Source: Calidithermus roseus
GTDB taxonomy: Bacteria > Deinococcota > Deinococci > Deinococcales > Thermaceae
DNA length: 38,899 nt
Direction of reading: 5' to 3'
Assembly: GCF_003574095.1 (NCBI RefSeq)
Contig: NZ_QWLA01000028.1
Coordinates: 1-38,899, forward strand
Notes under the pieces: generated by a model
Databases searched by the model: none
What the model was told of the DNA's origin: nothing
The model's input: only the letters and a program-made list of their open reading frames with translations
Made by a program: the position numbers and the translations under genes
Shown: one piece after another, positions 15,952 to 23,320 of the stretch
Position numbering within the stretch: the stretch's first letter is position 1
Layout: the number at the start of each line of letters is the position of its first letter

Positions 15952-16857
15952 CTAGTACTCCACCCTCCGCGACAGCAGCCGCAGTTGGATGAGGGTAATG
16001 CTCAGGATGATCACGAACAGCAGCACCGTGATGGCCGCCGCGTAGCCTAAGTCGAAGCGCCCGAAGGCCACCTGGTAGATGTACAGCGCCACCGTGAGCG
16101 TGCTGTGGAGGGGTCCGCCCTGGTCGGTGAAGCTGAGGTTGACCACCTGGGTAAACAGTTGCAGGAAGCCGATGGTGCCGATGACTGCCGAGAACACCAT
16201 CACCGGGTTCAGCAGCGGCAGGGTAATGTGGCGGAACAGCTGCCGCCCATCGGCCCCGTCGATGCGGGCGGCTTCGTAGTAGTCGCGGGGGATGTTCTGC
16301 AAGCCCGCCAGGAACAGCACCACCTGAAAGCCCAGGTTCTGCCAGACCACCACCCCCGCCACGGTGGGCAGGGCCAGGCTGGGGTTGCGCAGAAAGTCCT
16401 GTGCCGGGAGCCCGGCGGCCCGCAGCAGTTCGTTGACGACGCCGAAGTTAGCCGAGAGCATCCAGCTAAACACCCAGGCCACCGCCACCGCTGGGGTCAC
16501 GTAGGGCGCGAAGTAGATCGCCCGGAACAGGTCGCGCAGCCGCTCGCGGGTCACCGCGTTGAGCAGCAGGGCGATGCCCAGCCCCAACACCAACTGAGCG
16601 GGCACTCCGATGAGCGTGTAGAGCAGGGTGTTGCGCAAGGAGCGGGCGACCAGAGGGTCTTGGGCCATCTGGGCATAGTGCTCGAGCCCCACGAAAACCC
16701 GCTTGCTGGGGTCGGCGTTCCAGTCGTACAGCGACAGCCACAACGCCTGGAAGGCGGGCCAGATGCGGATGAACAGGAAGAAGGCCAGCGGAAGGAGCAG
16801 AAAAACGTACGCCCACAGAGCTTCGCGGGTAGCCAGGCTGAGCCGGGATCGCTTCAT
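15952..16857 (-). CDS. Sugar ABC transporter permease, MalF type
   Basis: This 301-residue permease has six membrane helices and the EAA loop EAARIDGADGRQLFRHITLP with the conserved Gly. The sequence 'RNTLLYTLIGVPAQLVLGLGIALLLN' in outline is typical of CUT1 sugar permeases. It is the first of two coupled permease genes, 102 bp downstream of the binding-protein gene. No Shine-Dalgarno is visible before the ATG, and the intergenic gap contains a long hairpin, so expression may be lower than that of the binding protein. Confidence 0.9.
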   Translation of the reverse strand: MKRSRLSLATREALWAYVFLLLPLAFFLFIRIWPAFQALWLSLYDWNADPSKRVFVGLEHYAQMAQDPLVARSLRNTLLYTLIGVPAQLVLGLGIALLLNAVTRERLRDLFRAIYFAPYVTPAVAVAWVFSWMLSANFGVVNELLRAAGLPAQDFLRNPSLALPTVAGVVVWQNLGFQVVLFLAGLQNIPRDYYEAARIDGADGRQLFRHITLPLLNPVMVFSAVIGTIGFLQLFTQVVNLSFTDQGGPLHSTLTVALYIYQVAFGRFDLGYAAAITVLLFVIILSITLIQLRLLSRRVEY

Positions 16858-16883
16858 AGGAGGGCTTGGGGATGCGTGGAAAT

Positions 16884-16953
16884 CAGGGTTCAGGGGGAAC
16901 GAGGTCGGGGAGGACTCTTTCCCATCACCCTTCCCCCGTTCCCCTGAACCCTG
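16884..16953 (-). other. Long intercistronic hairpin between binding-protein and permease genes
   Basis: Arms 16884-16901 and 16937-16953 pair over 17 bp with a single extra G (cagggttcaggg... against ...ccctgaaccctg), and the loop can pair further (GGGGA with TCCCC). It starts 6 bases after the stop of the binding-protein gene and has no T tract. Such hairpins typically protect the upstream message from 3' exonucleases (inference). Confidence 0.75.
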
Positions 16954-16959
16954 CTCCTG

Positions 16960-18222
16960 CTACTTGTAGAAGCTGTCGAGGATCTTCTGCTCCTCCTCCA
17001 TCGCCATCTTCCAGGACTGGGCGGGGTCCACGTTCTGCAAGAGCACCCGGTTGATGGCGTTGACGATCACCGTGCGCTGGGCGGCTTCGTCGACGAAGGG
17101 GGTGGCCTTGGCGTAGGAGAGGCTGAGGATGAAAGGACCGTAAACGGGGTCCAGCGAGAGCTTGGGGTCTTTGATGAGGCCCTTGCGGGCGGGAAGCTCG
17201 CCCACCTTCTCCAGCCAGTAGCGCTGGGCCTCCGCCGAGGTGATGAAGTTGAGGAACTTGACGCTGGCCTCGAGCTTAGGCCCCTTGGCCAGAGGGGTGA
17301 TGCTGTGCAGCCAGAAGGAGCCAAAGTTGGCCTTGCGCCCCCCGACCTTCTCCACCGGCAGCTCGGCCACGCCCCAGTTGAACTTGGCCCCGCTGCGGAT
17401 GGTGCCGATGGCGAAGGAGCCATCGATGATCATGCCGATCCTGCCGGCGATGAAGCCGTCGCGGTAGCCGTTATTGCCGGGGAAGAAGTTGGGGATGCCG
17501 ATGCCATGCTTCTTGACCCAGTCGGTGTACATGGTGAAGGCCTTGAGCCCTTCAGGCCCCCCGAAGAGCACCTTGCGCCCATCGTCGGAGTAGGGTCGCC
17601 CGCCCATCTGGCGCAGAAGCACCTCGCGCACGAGGTGGTGGTCCTGCCCGTCGGGGGAGATGCCGTAGCCGATCTGGGTGTAGCGGTCGCCCTGCTTGAC
17701 GGTGAGCTTCTTGCCGACCTCGATGAACTCGGCCCAGGTTTTAGGAGGCTTGCCGATGCCCGCTTGCTGGAAGAGGTCCTTGTTGTAAAACAGCGCCAGG
17801 CTGCGCACGGCGGTGGGCAGGCCGTAGTACTTGCCGTCGATCTTGGCGCTCTGGGCCATGCTGACGAAGTCGTTATCGACCTGCTTGGGGTTGACCAGAT
17901 TTTCCGGCAGCGGAACCAGGTAACCGGCTTTGACCCAGGTAGGCAGCCAGCCGTAGAAGAGGTTGACCACGTCGGGGCCCTGGCCTGCGGGGATGGAAGA
18001 ACCCACCTTCTGCTGGTAAGCATCGTAGGGGAAGGTCTGATGCACGACCTTGATGCCGGGGTTGGCTGCCTCGAAGCGCTTGATCAGCTCGTCGATGGCC
18101 TCGATCTTGCTCTTGAAATCGTACTGCCAGTAGGTGATGGTCACCTGGGCCTGGGCGCTCGTCAGAGCAAAGGCCGCCAGGACCACCCACAGCGCTCGAG
18201 CACGAACGAAGGATCTGAGCAT
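16960..18222 (-). CDS. Extracellular sugar-binding protein of an ABC importer
   Basis: This 420-residue solute-binding protein (family 1, CUT1) captures a sugar outside the membrane. A signal peptide (VVLAAFALTSAQA, cleavage before QVT) is followed by the typical start 'ITYWQYDF...IDELIKRFEAANPGIKV' and later GQGPDVVNLFYGWLP and 'GKYYGLPTAVRSLALFYNKDLF'. The C-terminus ends in a conserved helical region. ATG at 18222 has AAGGAGG with 8-base spacing; it is the better start than an upstream one that includes the Shine-Dalgarno. It heads the operon with two permeases. The sugar cannot be inferred. Confidence 0.9.
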   Translation of the reverse strand: MLRSFVRARALWVVLAAFALTSAQAQVTITYWQYDFKSKIEAIDELIKRFEAANPGIKVVHQTFPYDAYQQKVGSSIPAGQGPDVVNLFYGWLPTWVKAGYLVPLPENLVNPKQVDNDFVSMAQSAKIDGKYYGLPTAVRSLALFYNKDLFQQAGIGKPPKTWAEFIEVGKKLTVKQGDRYTQIGYGISPDGQDHHLVREVLLRQMGGRPYSDDGRKVLFGGPEGLKAFTMYTDWVKKHGIGIPNFFPGNNGYRDGFIAGRIGMIIDGSFAIGTIRSGAKFNWGVAELPVEKVGGRKANFGSFWLHSITPLAKGPKLEASVKFLNFITSAEAQRYWLEKVGELPARKGLIKDPKLSLDPVYGPFILSLSYAKATPFVDEAAQRTVIVNAINRVLLQNVDPAQSWKMAMEEEQKILDSFYK

Positions 18223-18274
18223 GAGGGATTCCTCCTTGCACAACCAGAAGCTTTAGATCGAAACCTGCGTGCCC

Positions 18275-18305
18275 AGTTTACCGCCTCAGCCCCTCGAGGC
18301 CACAA
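18275..18305 (-). promoter_or_regulatory. Weak candidate promoter of the sugar transporter operon
   Basis: On the minus strand TTGTGG (18300-18305) and TAAACT (18275-18280) are separated by 19 bp, more than optimal. The TAnnnT box is reasonable; the -35 is uncertain. The leader would be about 46 nt with a good Shine-Dalgarno. Confidence 0.3.
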
Positions 18306-18330
18306 GTACACTCCCTCACATTGCACACGC

Positions 18331-18460
18331 GCCAGAAGCCGGAAACGATAAGCCACCAGCCCTCAGCCGTTAGCTTGTGGCTCACGGCTTGTCGAGGGCC
18401 AAAGCGTCTTGCGTCTCGCGTTCGGCGTACGACTGGCGTCCGGCCATCGGCTACCAACCC
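18331..18460. repeat. Composite low-complexity intergenic repeat (both word families)
   Basis: The left part (18346-18390) consists of agcc/agcy words (cagccgttagcttgtggctcacggc in outline) and the right part (18391-18455) of gcgt words, beginning with gtcgagggccaa and ending with atcggctacc. Bases 18391-18414 match 146-169 at 22 of 24 positions. It lies between the sugar operon promoter and the 3' end of the SPFH gene. Confidence 0.7.
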
Positions 18461-18463
18461 ACC

Positions 18464-19420
18464 TCACCGCGCCGGAGCCGTCCGGTTCAGCGTCTGCAGG
18501 TTGCGCAGGTCGAGCAGGTAGTTGCCATCCGAGGGCAGGAGCACGGTGTTGATGCCGGGCGCGAGCTTCTCGGCCACGGTGAGCTGGATGACCTCGGGCG
18601 AGCGGCGCAGGGCCTCCCCGCGCAACTGGATGGCCCGCGCTTCACCTTCGGCCTTCAGGATGGCCGCGTCGCGTTCGCCCTTGGCCTGAACCACTGCCCG
18701 TTGAGCGTCGATCTCGGCCTGGCGGCGGCGATTCTCCGCGACCTGGACCTGCTGTTCGGCAGTCTGCTTCTCCTCGATGACCTTGGCCACCGATTGAGGA
18801 ATGTCGATGCGGCGCAGCAAGACCGAGACCAGCTCGACGTGCTGGGCCCCCAGGTCCTCGGAGAGCTCGCGGGTGACGGCGGCCTCGAGCTGGGTGCGCT
18901 GGGTGCTGATGAGGTCGGCGGCGTTGAACAGGCCCACCGCGTCACGCACCTTGCTGCGAATCTGGGGCACCACCAGGGTATCGACGTAGCCCGGCCCCAC
19001 GTTTCGGTGCAAAAGCGCCGCCTCGTCGCGCTTGATGCGGTACTGCACCGTCACGTCTACCCCGATCTCCAACCCCTCCTTGCTGCGGGCGGTGATGGCC
19101 TCCTCGCTGGGACCGGGCTGCCGTGTGCCGGGGGTAGGCACTGCCAGCGTCACCTCTTTGAGCCGCGCGTCGTAGAGCACCACGTTCTGGATGCCGGGAA
19201 TCACGATGCGAAAGCCTTCGCCCAGCGGGGTGGGCTGCACCCCGCCGAAGACGTTGAACACCACGCCCACGTGCCCGGCGGGAATCACTACGAAGCTCTG
19301 CGACAACACGGCGACTACTAGGCCCACGATAGCGACCACGCCGCCCAGGCTGCGCCGCCCAGGCTGGACCAGCAAAACGATTCCGAGGACAAGTAAGGCA
19401 ATGCCGATGAGCGTTAGCAT
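18464..19420 (-). CDS. SPFH/band 7 (prohibitin-like) membrane protein
   Basis: This 318-residue protein has two hydrophobic segments at the N-terminus (about 3-20 and 26-45), then a band-7 domain (VVIPAGHVGVVFNVFGGVQ...) and a long Ala/Glu/Arg/Gln-rich coiled coil ('EEKQTAEQQVQVAENRRR' in outline) at about 215-270. Such proteins oligomerise at the membrane and organise proteases or lipid microdomains. ATG at 19420 is preceded by GGAGG at 6 bases. The gene is divergent from the SnoaL-like gene with 63 bp between starts. Confidence 0.88.
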   Translation of the reverse strand: MLTLIGIALLVLGIVLLVQPGRRSLGGVVAIVGLVVAVLSQSFVVIPAGHVGVVFNVFGGVQPTPLGEGFRIVIPGIQNVVLYDARLKEVTLAVPTPGTRQPGPSEEAITARSKEGLEIGVDVTVQYRIKRDEAALLHRNVGPGYVDTLVVPQIRSKVRDAVGLFNAADLISTQRTQLEAAVTRELSEDLGAQHVELVSVLLRRIDIPQSVAKVIEEKQTAEQQVQVAENRRRQAEIDAQRAVVQAKGERDAAILKAEGEARAIQLRGEALRRSPEVIQLTVAEKLAPGINTVLLPSDGNYLLDLRNLQTLNRTAPAR

Positions 19421-19440
19421 GTTTTCCTCCCTCGCCCCTC

Positions 19441-19446
19441 AGAATA
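19441..19446 (-). promoter_or_regulatory. -10 element of the SPFH gene
   Basis: On the minus strand TATTCT lies 20 bases before the ATG at 19420, leaving a short leader with the Shine-Dalgarno. The expected -35 position (TGGGCC, about 17 bp upstream) is weak. Confidence 0.4.
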
Positions 19447-19471
19447 CGGGAGCAGAAAGCTTTGGCCCAGA

Positions 19472-19477
19472 TAAACT
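19472..19477 (+). promoter_or_regulatory. Leaderless -10 element of the SnoaL-like gene
   Basis: TAAACT ends 6 bases before the GTG at 19484. It lies only 25 bp from the -10 of the divergent SPFH gene. Confidence 0.5.
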
Positions 19478-19483
19478 ACTCCT

Positions 19484-19894
19484 GTGAACCACACTCCCGC
19501 CGAGACGCTGCTGCGCGTGTACTATGACCGCTTCAACGCCAGGGACGTCGAGGGCTTTCTCCAACTCCTCAGCGACGACGTGGTCCACGAGATCAGCCAG
19601 GGGGCCACTGAGCGGGGAAAGAAAGCCTTCCGGGCCTTCCTCGAGCACATGAACCGCTGCTACCGCGAGCGGGTCTACGACCTCGTCGTCATGGTCAGCA
19701 CCGACGGGCGCCGCGCCGCCGCGGAGTTCATGCTCGAGGGGGAGTACCTCCAGACCGACGGGAACCTCCCTCCCGCCCGCGGCCAGAGGTACACCCTGCG
19801 GGTGGGGGCCTTCTTCGAGATCAAAGGCGGCAAAATCACCCGTGTCTCCAACCACTACAACCTCAAAGACTGGATTGCCCAGGTGTCCCGATGA
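19484..19894 (+). CDS. SnoaL-like / nuclear transport factor 2 family protein
   Basis: This 136-residue protein has the cone-shaped alpha+beta-barrel fold of the SnoaL/ketosteroid-isomerase superfamily: an N-terminal helix 'LLRVYYDRFNARDVEGFLQLLSDDVVHEI', then strands 'RAAAEFMLEGEYL', 'YTLRVGAFFEIKGGKITRVSNHYNLKDW'. The superfamily covers isomerases, hydrolases and binding proteins, so no reaction can be assigned. GTG at 19484 follows a -10 box by 6 bases. Its stop overlaps the ATG of the next GNAT gene (ATGA), so both are cotranslated. Confidence 0.82.
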   Translation: MNHTPAETLLRVYYDRFNARDVEGFLQLLSDDVVHEISQGATERGKKAFRAFLEHMNRCYRERVYDLVVMVSTDGRRAAAEFMLEGEYLQTDGNLPPARGQRYTLRVGAFFEIKGGKITRVSNHYNLKDWIAQVSR

Positions 19895-20481
19895 GCCTGC
19901 AGCTTCAGGTGCTCAGCGCAAGCGATATCGAAGCCTACATCCCCGAACTGGCCCGGCTGCGCATCGAGGTGTTCCGTGAGTTTCCCTACCTCTACCAGGG
20001 GAGCCTCGAGTACGAGCAGCGCTACCTCGAGAAGTTTCTACACCTCCCCCAGAGCACCCTGGTCCTGGTGCGCGACGAAGGCCGGGTGGTGGGAGCCTCC
20101 ACCGCCCTACCCCTCTCACAGGCCGAAGCGGAGTTCCAGGAGCCCTTCCTGCGCGCTGGGCTGGACGCTGGCGAGTGGTACTACTTCGGGGAGAGCGTGC
20201 TCGAGCGCCCCTACCGGGGCCGGGGCTTAGGGGTCGAGTTCTTCCGGCAGCGCGAGGCAAGGGCCAGGGCGCTGGGCTACGCCAACACCACCTTCTGTGC
20301 GGTGCTGCGCCCCGACGACCACCCTCGCCGCCCCGCCGATTACCGCCCGCTGGACACCTTCTGGGAGCGTCAGGGCTACCGCAAGCGCCCCGACCTCATC
20401 ACCTACTTCAGCTGGCAGGACCTGGACGAGGCGCAGGAAAGCCTCAAGCCGATGGTGTTTTGGGTCAAGAACTTTCACTAA
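19891..20481 (+). CDS. GNAT-family N-acetyltransferase
   Basis: This 196-residue protein resembles GNAT acetyltransferases: the acetyl-CoA loop ERPYRGRGLGVEFF is at about 110-123, preceded by the strand WYYFGESVLE, and the end carries 'FWERQGYRKRP', the usual Gly-Tyr region. The first 80 residues (helices rich in Leu, Arg, Glu) form the variable substrate side. It overlaps the SnoaL-like gene by 4 bases. The substrate is unknown. Confidence 0.8.
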   Translation: MSLQLQVLSASDIEAYIPELARLRIEVFREFPYLYQGSLEYEQRYLEKFLHLPQSTLVLVRDEGRVVGASTALPLSQAEAEFQEPFLRAGLDAGEWYYFGESVLERPYRGRGLGVEFFRQREARARALGYANTTFCAVLRPDDHPRRPADYRPLDTFWERQGYRKRPDLITYFSWQDLDEAQESLKPMVFWVKNFH

Positions 20482-20485
20482 GCGA

Positions 20486-20491
20486 TAAGCT
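20486..20491 (+). promoter_or_regulatory. Leaderless -10 element of the PatB-like gene
   Basis: TAAGCT ends 6 bases before the ATG at 20498, in the 16-bp gap after the GNAT gene. No Shine-Dalgarno is present. Confidence 0.45.
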
Positions 20492-20497
20492 ATCCCC

Positions 20498-21667
20498 ATG
20501 CCGCACCCGTTCGACCAGCTCAACCTCGAGGAAGTCAGGGGCTCCCACTCGGTCAAGTGGAGCCTTTTCCCTGAAGACGTGCTGCCCCTGTGGGTGGCCG
20601 ACATGGACTACCCCATCGCCGAGCCCATCGCGCAAGCCATTCAGGCCAGGCTTTCCAAGCGCATCGGCTACCCGCAGGGTGCAGGCGACCCCGAGTTGCT
20701 CGATGCGATCATCGCCAAGCAGGAGCGCCTGGGCCTCAAGGGCTTACAGCGGGAGAACCTGTGGCTCACCAGCAGCGTGGTGCCGGGCATCTACGCCAGC
20801 GTGCTGGCCCTGAGCAGCGTGGGCGAGGAGGTGATCACCCAGGTGCCGGTCTATCACCCCTTCCTGCTGGCGCTGAGCGACTACGGGCGGGTGACTAAAG
20901 CCAACCCCATGCAGCCGGGTGCTTCGGGGTGGGAGATTGACTTCGAGCATCTCGAGAGCCTGGTCACTCCGGCCACCCGCTTGCTGATGCTGTGCAACCC
21001 GCAAAACCCCACCGGGCGGGTGTTCACCCGTAGCGAGCTGGAGAAGCTGGCCGAGTTTGCCCTCGAGCACCGCCTGTGGGTGATGGTGGACGAACTGTGG
21101 GCCGACCTGATCTACGAGGGAGAGCACGTCCCCTTCGCCTCGCTCTGCGAGGAAATCGCCCAGCGCACCGTCACCCTCACCGGCCCCTGCAAGGCCTTCA
21201 ACACCGCCGGGCTGGGAGGCGGGGTGGCCATCAGCCACAACAGGGCGATCCTGGAGCGCATGCAGAATGTAAGCAAGGGCGTGGGTGGACACCCCAACGT
21301 GCTGTCGATGGCGGCCTGGCTGGCGGCCTTGCAGCACGGCCAACCCTGGCTCCGGGAGACGCTGGCCTACCTCAAGGCCAACCGCGACTTTCTGAGCCGC
21401 TTCCTGGCCGAGAAACTGCCCGAGGTGGGGTACATTCCGCCCCAGGCCACCTACCTCGCCTGGCTGGACTTCCGGGCGCTGGGCCTGGAGGACCCTCATA
21501 AATTCGCACTCGAGCAGGCCAAGGTGGCCCTCAACGACGGTGCGATCTTCGGGGAGGGCTTCAAGGGCTACCTGCGGCTCAACTTCGCCACCAGCCGGCC
21601 CCTGTTGCAGGAAGCGTTGGAGCGCCTGGCAGGGGCGCTGAAAGCGTCAATGGTCGATGATCGGTAG
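20498..21667 (+). CDS. PatB/MalY-type PLP-dependent C-S lyase or aminotransferase
   Basis: This 389-residue fold-type-I PLP enzyme probably cleaves cystathionine or other cysteine S-conjugates to pyruvate, ammonia and a thiol. Visible hallmarks are LPLWVADMDYP (29-39), typical of the PatB/MalY subfamily, NPQNPTG at 167-173, the pyridine-N-binding Asp198 in VDELWADL, and TGPCKAFNTAG with the Schiff-base Lys232. The residue before this Lys is Cys rather than the usual Ser. The C-terminal domain ends with 'YLRLNFATSRPLL', with the Arg that binds the substrate carboxylate. An aminotransferase role cannot be excluded. Confidence 0.87.
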   Translation: MPHPFDQLNLEEVRGSHSVKWSLFPEDVLPLWVADMDYPIAEPIAQAIQARLSKRIGYPQGAGDPELLDAIIAKQERLGLKGLQRENLWLTSSVVPGIYASVLALSSVGEEVITQVPVYHPFLLALSDYGRVTKANPMQPGASGWEIDFEHLESLVTPATRLLMLCNPQNPTGRVFTRSELEKLAEFALEHRLWVMVDELWADLIYEGEHVPFASLCEEIAQRTVTLTGPCKAFNTAGLGGGVAISHNRAILERMQNVSKGVGGHPNVLSMAAWLAALQHGQPWLRETLAYLKANRDFLSRFLAEKLPEVGYIPPQATYLAWLDFRALGLEDPHKFALEQAKVALNDGAIFGEGFKGYLRLNFATSRPLLQEALERLAGALKASMVDDR

Positions 21668-21670
21668 AAA

Positions 21671-21722
21671 AACGCGCGGCGCAAGACGCTAAACGTGAGT
21701 GGCTATGAGCTATCGACCATCT
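21671..21722. repeat. Composite low-complexity intergenic repeat, inverted copy
   Basis: Read on the minus strand it contains atagctcatagcc (also at 15083-15095) followed by agcgtcttgcg (also at 18403-18413), i.e. the same two word families as at 18331-18460. It lies in the gap between the convergent PatB-like gene and trmB. Confidence 0.6.
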
Positions 21723-21748
21723 GCGAATTCCGCAAGGTCTAAGTGCCT

Positions 21749-21802
21749 CGGTGAACACGGGTAATCCCGTATGAGAGCCTCAACCCGCACTTACGCTCAC
21801 CG
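21749..21802. other. Nested inverted repeats between convergent genes
   Basis: CGGTGA (21749-21754) pairs with TCACCG (21797-21802), enclosing ACGGG-taat-CCCGT (21757-21770). There is no T tract in either direction. It may be a bidirectional transcript end, but the function is unclear. Confidence 0.4.
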
Positions 21803-21811
21803 TGGGGCGAT

Positions 21812-22750
21812 TTAATACGACCGCTGAATCGTCTTCAGCCCCTGCCCCTCGAGCCAGCCCACCAGCCAGGCTACCGCCTGCTGCACGCCCTTTGTCACCA
21901 GCGGGGCCCCGAAGCGGCTGATGCCCACGTACAGGCCGTGGGTGCTGGGGCGGGCCTCGAGCAACACGTCCTGGGTGAGGTCTTCTTCCTCGAGGTGGGT
22001 GAGGAAGAAGTAGCCGCCGCCGAGGTCGCGCGCGGCCTCCAGCAGCACTGCCGTGCCGCCGTCGAAGCGGATGACCTGTTTGTCGAAGGACGTGAGTTCG
22101 GGCAGGGTGCCCTCCATCAGGGCGTGGGCCATTTCAAACCTCTCGAGCAGGGGCCAGGGTTCGGGGTCTTCGCCGGTCTTGGTGAAGACCGCGTGGTAGA
22201 AGCTGCGACCCTGTTCCTTCCACTTCAGGGCGTATTTGGTCTGCAAATGGTGTTCAGGCGGGGGCGGGGTTTCGACGGCGAAGAGACCGCTGGCACGGGC
22301 CTCGGCCTGGGCGAACTTCCAGTATTCCTCGTGGTCGGTGGTCAGGAGCAGGGTGCCGCCGTGCTCGAGCCGGGTCGAGAGCCTGCGGAAGAAGCTACGC
22401 TGCAGCAGGCGGTTGTCCTCGTGCTTGGTCTTGGGCCAGGGGTCGGGGAAGTTGACGTAGACCCGGCTCAGGCCGCGCGGGGGGATGAAGTTGCGCAGGG
22501 CGAAGCTCGCCTGGCCGTGATACAGCCGCACACTGGCGATGTTCTCCCGCCGCAACCGCTTGAGGGCGCGGGTCACGCTGGCCGCCGAGATCTCCACGCC
22601 CAGGATGTTCCACTCGGGGTTGCGCCGGGCGATCTCGGCGGTGAAGCGGCCATCGCCGTGGCCGACCTCGAGCACCAGCTCCCCTTCCCGGCCCCAGACT
22701 TCGGCGGGAGAAAGGGGAAAATTCAGGGTTCCAGGACGCAGCAGCAACAC
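21812..22750 (-). CDS. trmB: tRNA (guanine-N7-)-methyltransferase with C-terminal extension
   Basis: It methylates G46 of tRNA with S-adenosylmethionine. The 312-residue protein has the SAM motif LVLEVGHGDGRF at about 26-37, then VEISAASVTRALKRL, and the family signature NFPDPWPKTKHEDNRLL with the catalytic Asp and the tRNA-binding residues. After the normal ending near residue 210 there are about 100 extra residues, an extension I remember from Thermus/Deinococcus enzymes. GTG at 22750 has AGGTG 6-7 bases upstream; earlier in-frame codons would lie inside the terminator of the ribosomal operon. With that terminator only 19 bp away, expression depends on read-through or an unseen promoter. 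Confidence 0.88.
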   Translation of the reverse strand: MLLLRPGTLNFPLSPAEVWGREGELVLEVGHGDGRFTAEIARRNPEWNILGVEISAASVTRALKRLRRENIASVRLYHGQASFALRNFIPPRGLSRVYVNFPDPWPKTKHEDNRLLQRSFFRRLSTRLEHGGTLLLTTDHEEYWKFAQAEARASGLFAVETPPPPEHHLQTKYALKWKEQGRSFYHAVFTKTGEDPEPWPLLERFEMAHALMEGTLPELTSFDKQVIRFDGGTAVLLEAARDLGGGYFFLTHLEEEDLTQDVLLEARPSTHGLYVGISRFGAPLVTKGVQQAVAWLVGWLEGQGLKTIQRSY

Positions 22751-22768
22751 GCGTTCACCTTCGTGCCG

Positions 22769-22801
22769 AAAAAACGCCAAAGGTTTTTGGCCTTCGGCGT
22801 T
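22769..22801 (-). terminator. Intrinsic terminator at the end of the ribosomal superoperon
   Basis: On the minus strand an 11-bp stem (AACGCCGAAGG with CCTTTGGCGTT, one G-U) with a 7-base loop is followed by TTTT, giving six T in a row with the stem end. It lies 29 bp after the rplQ stop. Confidence 0.85.
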
Positions 22802-22829
22802 GGAGGTCGGACGGTCAGCGCTGGGCGGA

Positions 22830-23309
22830 TCAGTCCACCAGCTCGACGAGCGCGAGCTGGGTGCCGTCACCCCGGCGGCGCTCGGCCAGCTTGAGCACGC
22901 GGGTGTAGCCACCCGGGCGGGAGGCGTACTTGGGGGCGATCTCCTCGAAGAGCTTGCGCACGAGCTTGGGGTCGTGCAGGTCGCGCAGCAGCAGGCGGCG
23001 CAGGTGGTTGCGCCGGGAGACGGCCTTGAGTTCCTCGGGGGTGGCCATGCGCTCGCCTTCCTTCAGGGGACGGGGCTTGCCGTCCTTGTCGAGGGGCTTG
23101 GTGAAGCGCACGCCCTCGGGCACGCTGAGGGTGGGGGCCTTCTTGGCCGTGTTGATGAGGCCATCCACGAAGCCGACGAGTTCCTTGGCCTTGGGGATGG
23201 TGGTGGTGATGCGACCGTGCTCGAGCAGCGCCTTGGCCTGGTTGCGGGCCAGGGCCACGCGATGCGACGAGCTGCGGTTCAACTTTCGTCCAGACTTGAG
23301 GTGGCGCAT
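22830..23309 (-). CDS. rplQ: 50S ribosomal protein L17 with a 41-residue insertion
   Basis: L17 sits at the peptide exit side of the large subunit. The N-terminus ([17 protein letters not shown]) and the C-terminus ([16 protein letters not shown]) match Thermus L17 closely. At 159 residues it is 41 longer than the 118-residue T. thermophilus protein as I remember it. The extra sequence lies at about 57-98, is charged and Pro-rich ([16 protein letters not shown]) and replaces a short loop before '[10 protein letters not shown]'. It is in frame and without stop codons. The gene is 11 bp after rpoA, last before the operon terminator. Confidence 0.95.
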   Translation of the reverse strand: MRHLKSGRKLNRSSSHRVALARNQAKALLEHGRITTTIPKAKELVGFVDGLINTAKKAPTLSVPEGVRFTKPLDKDGKPRPLKEGERMATPEELKAVSRRNHLRRLLLRDLHDPKLVRKLFEEIAPKYASRPGGYTRVLKLAERRRGDGTQLALVELVD

Positions 23310-23320
23310 GTTCTAAACTC

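Noticed and set aside
21740-21810. Possible tRNA or small RNA from the nested repeats at 21749-21802
   Set aside because: No cloverleaf, no T-loop motif, too short for a tRNA, and no promoter or T tract.
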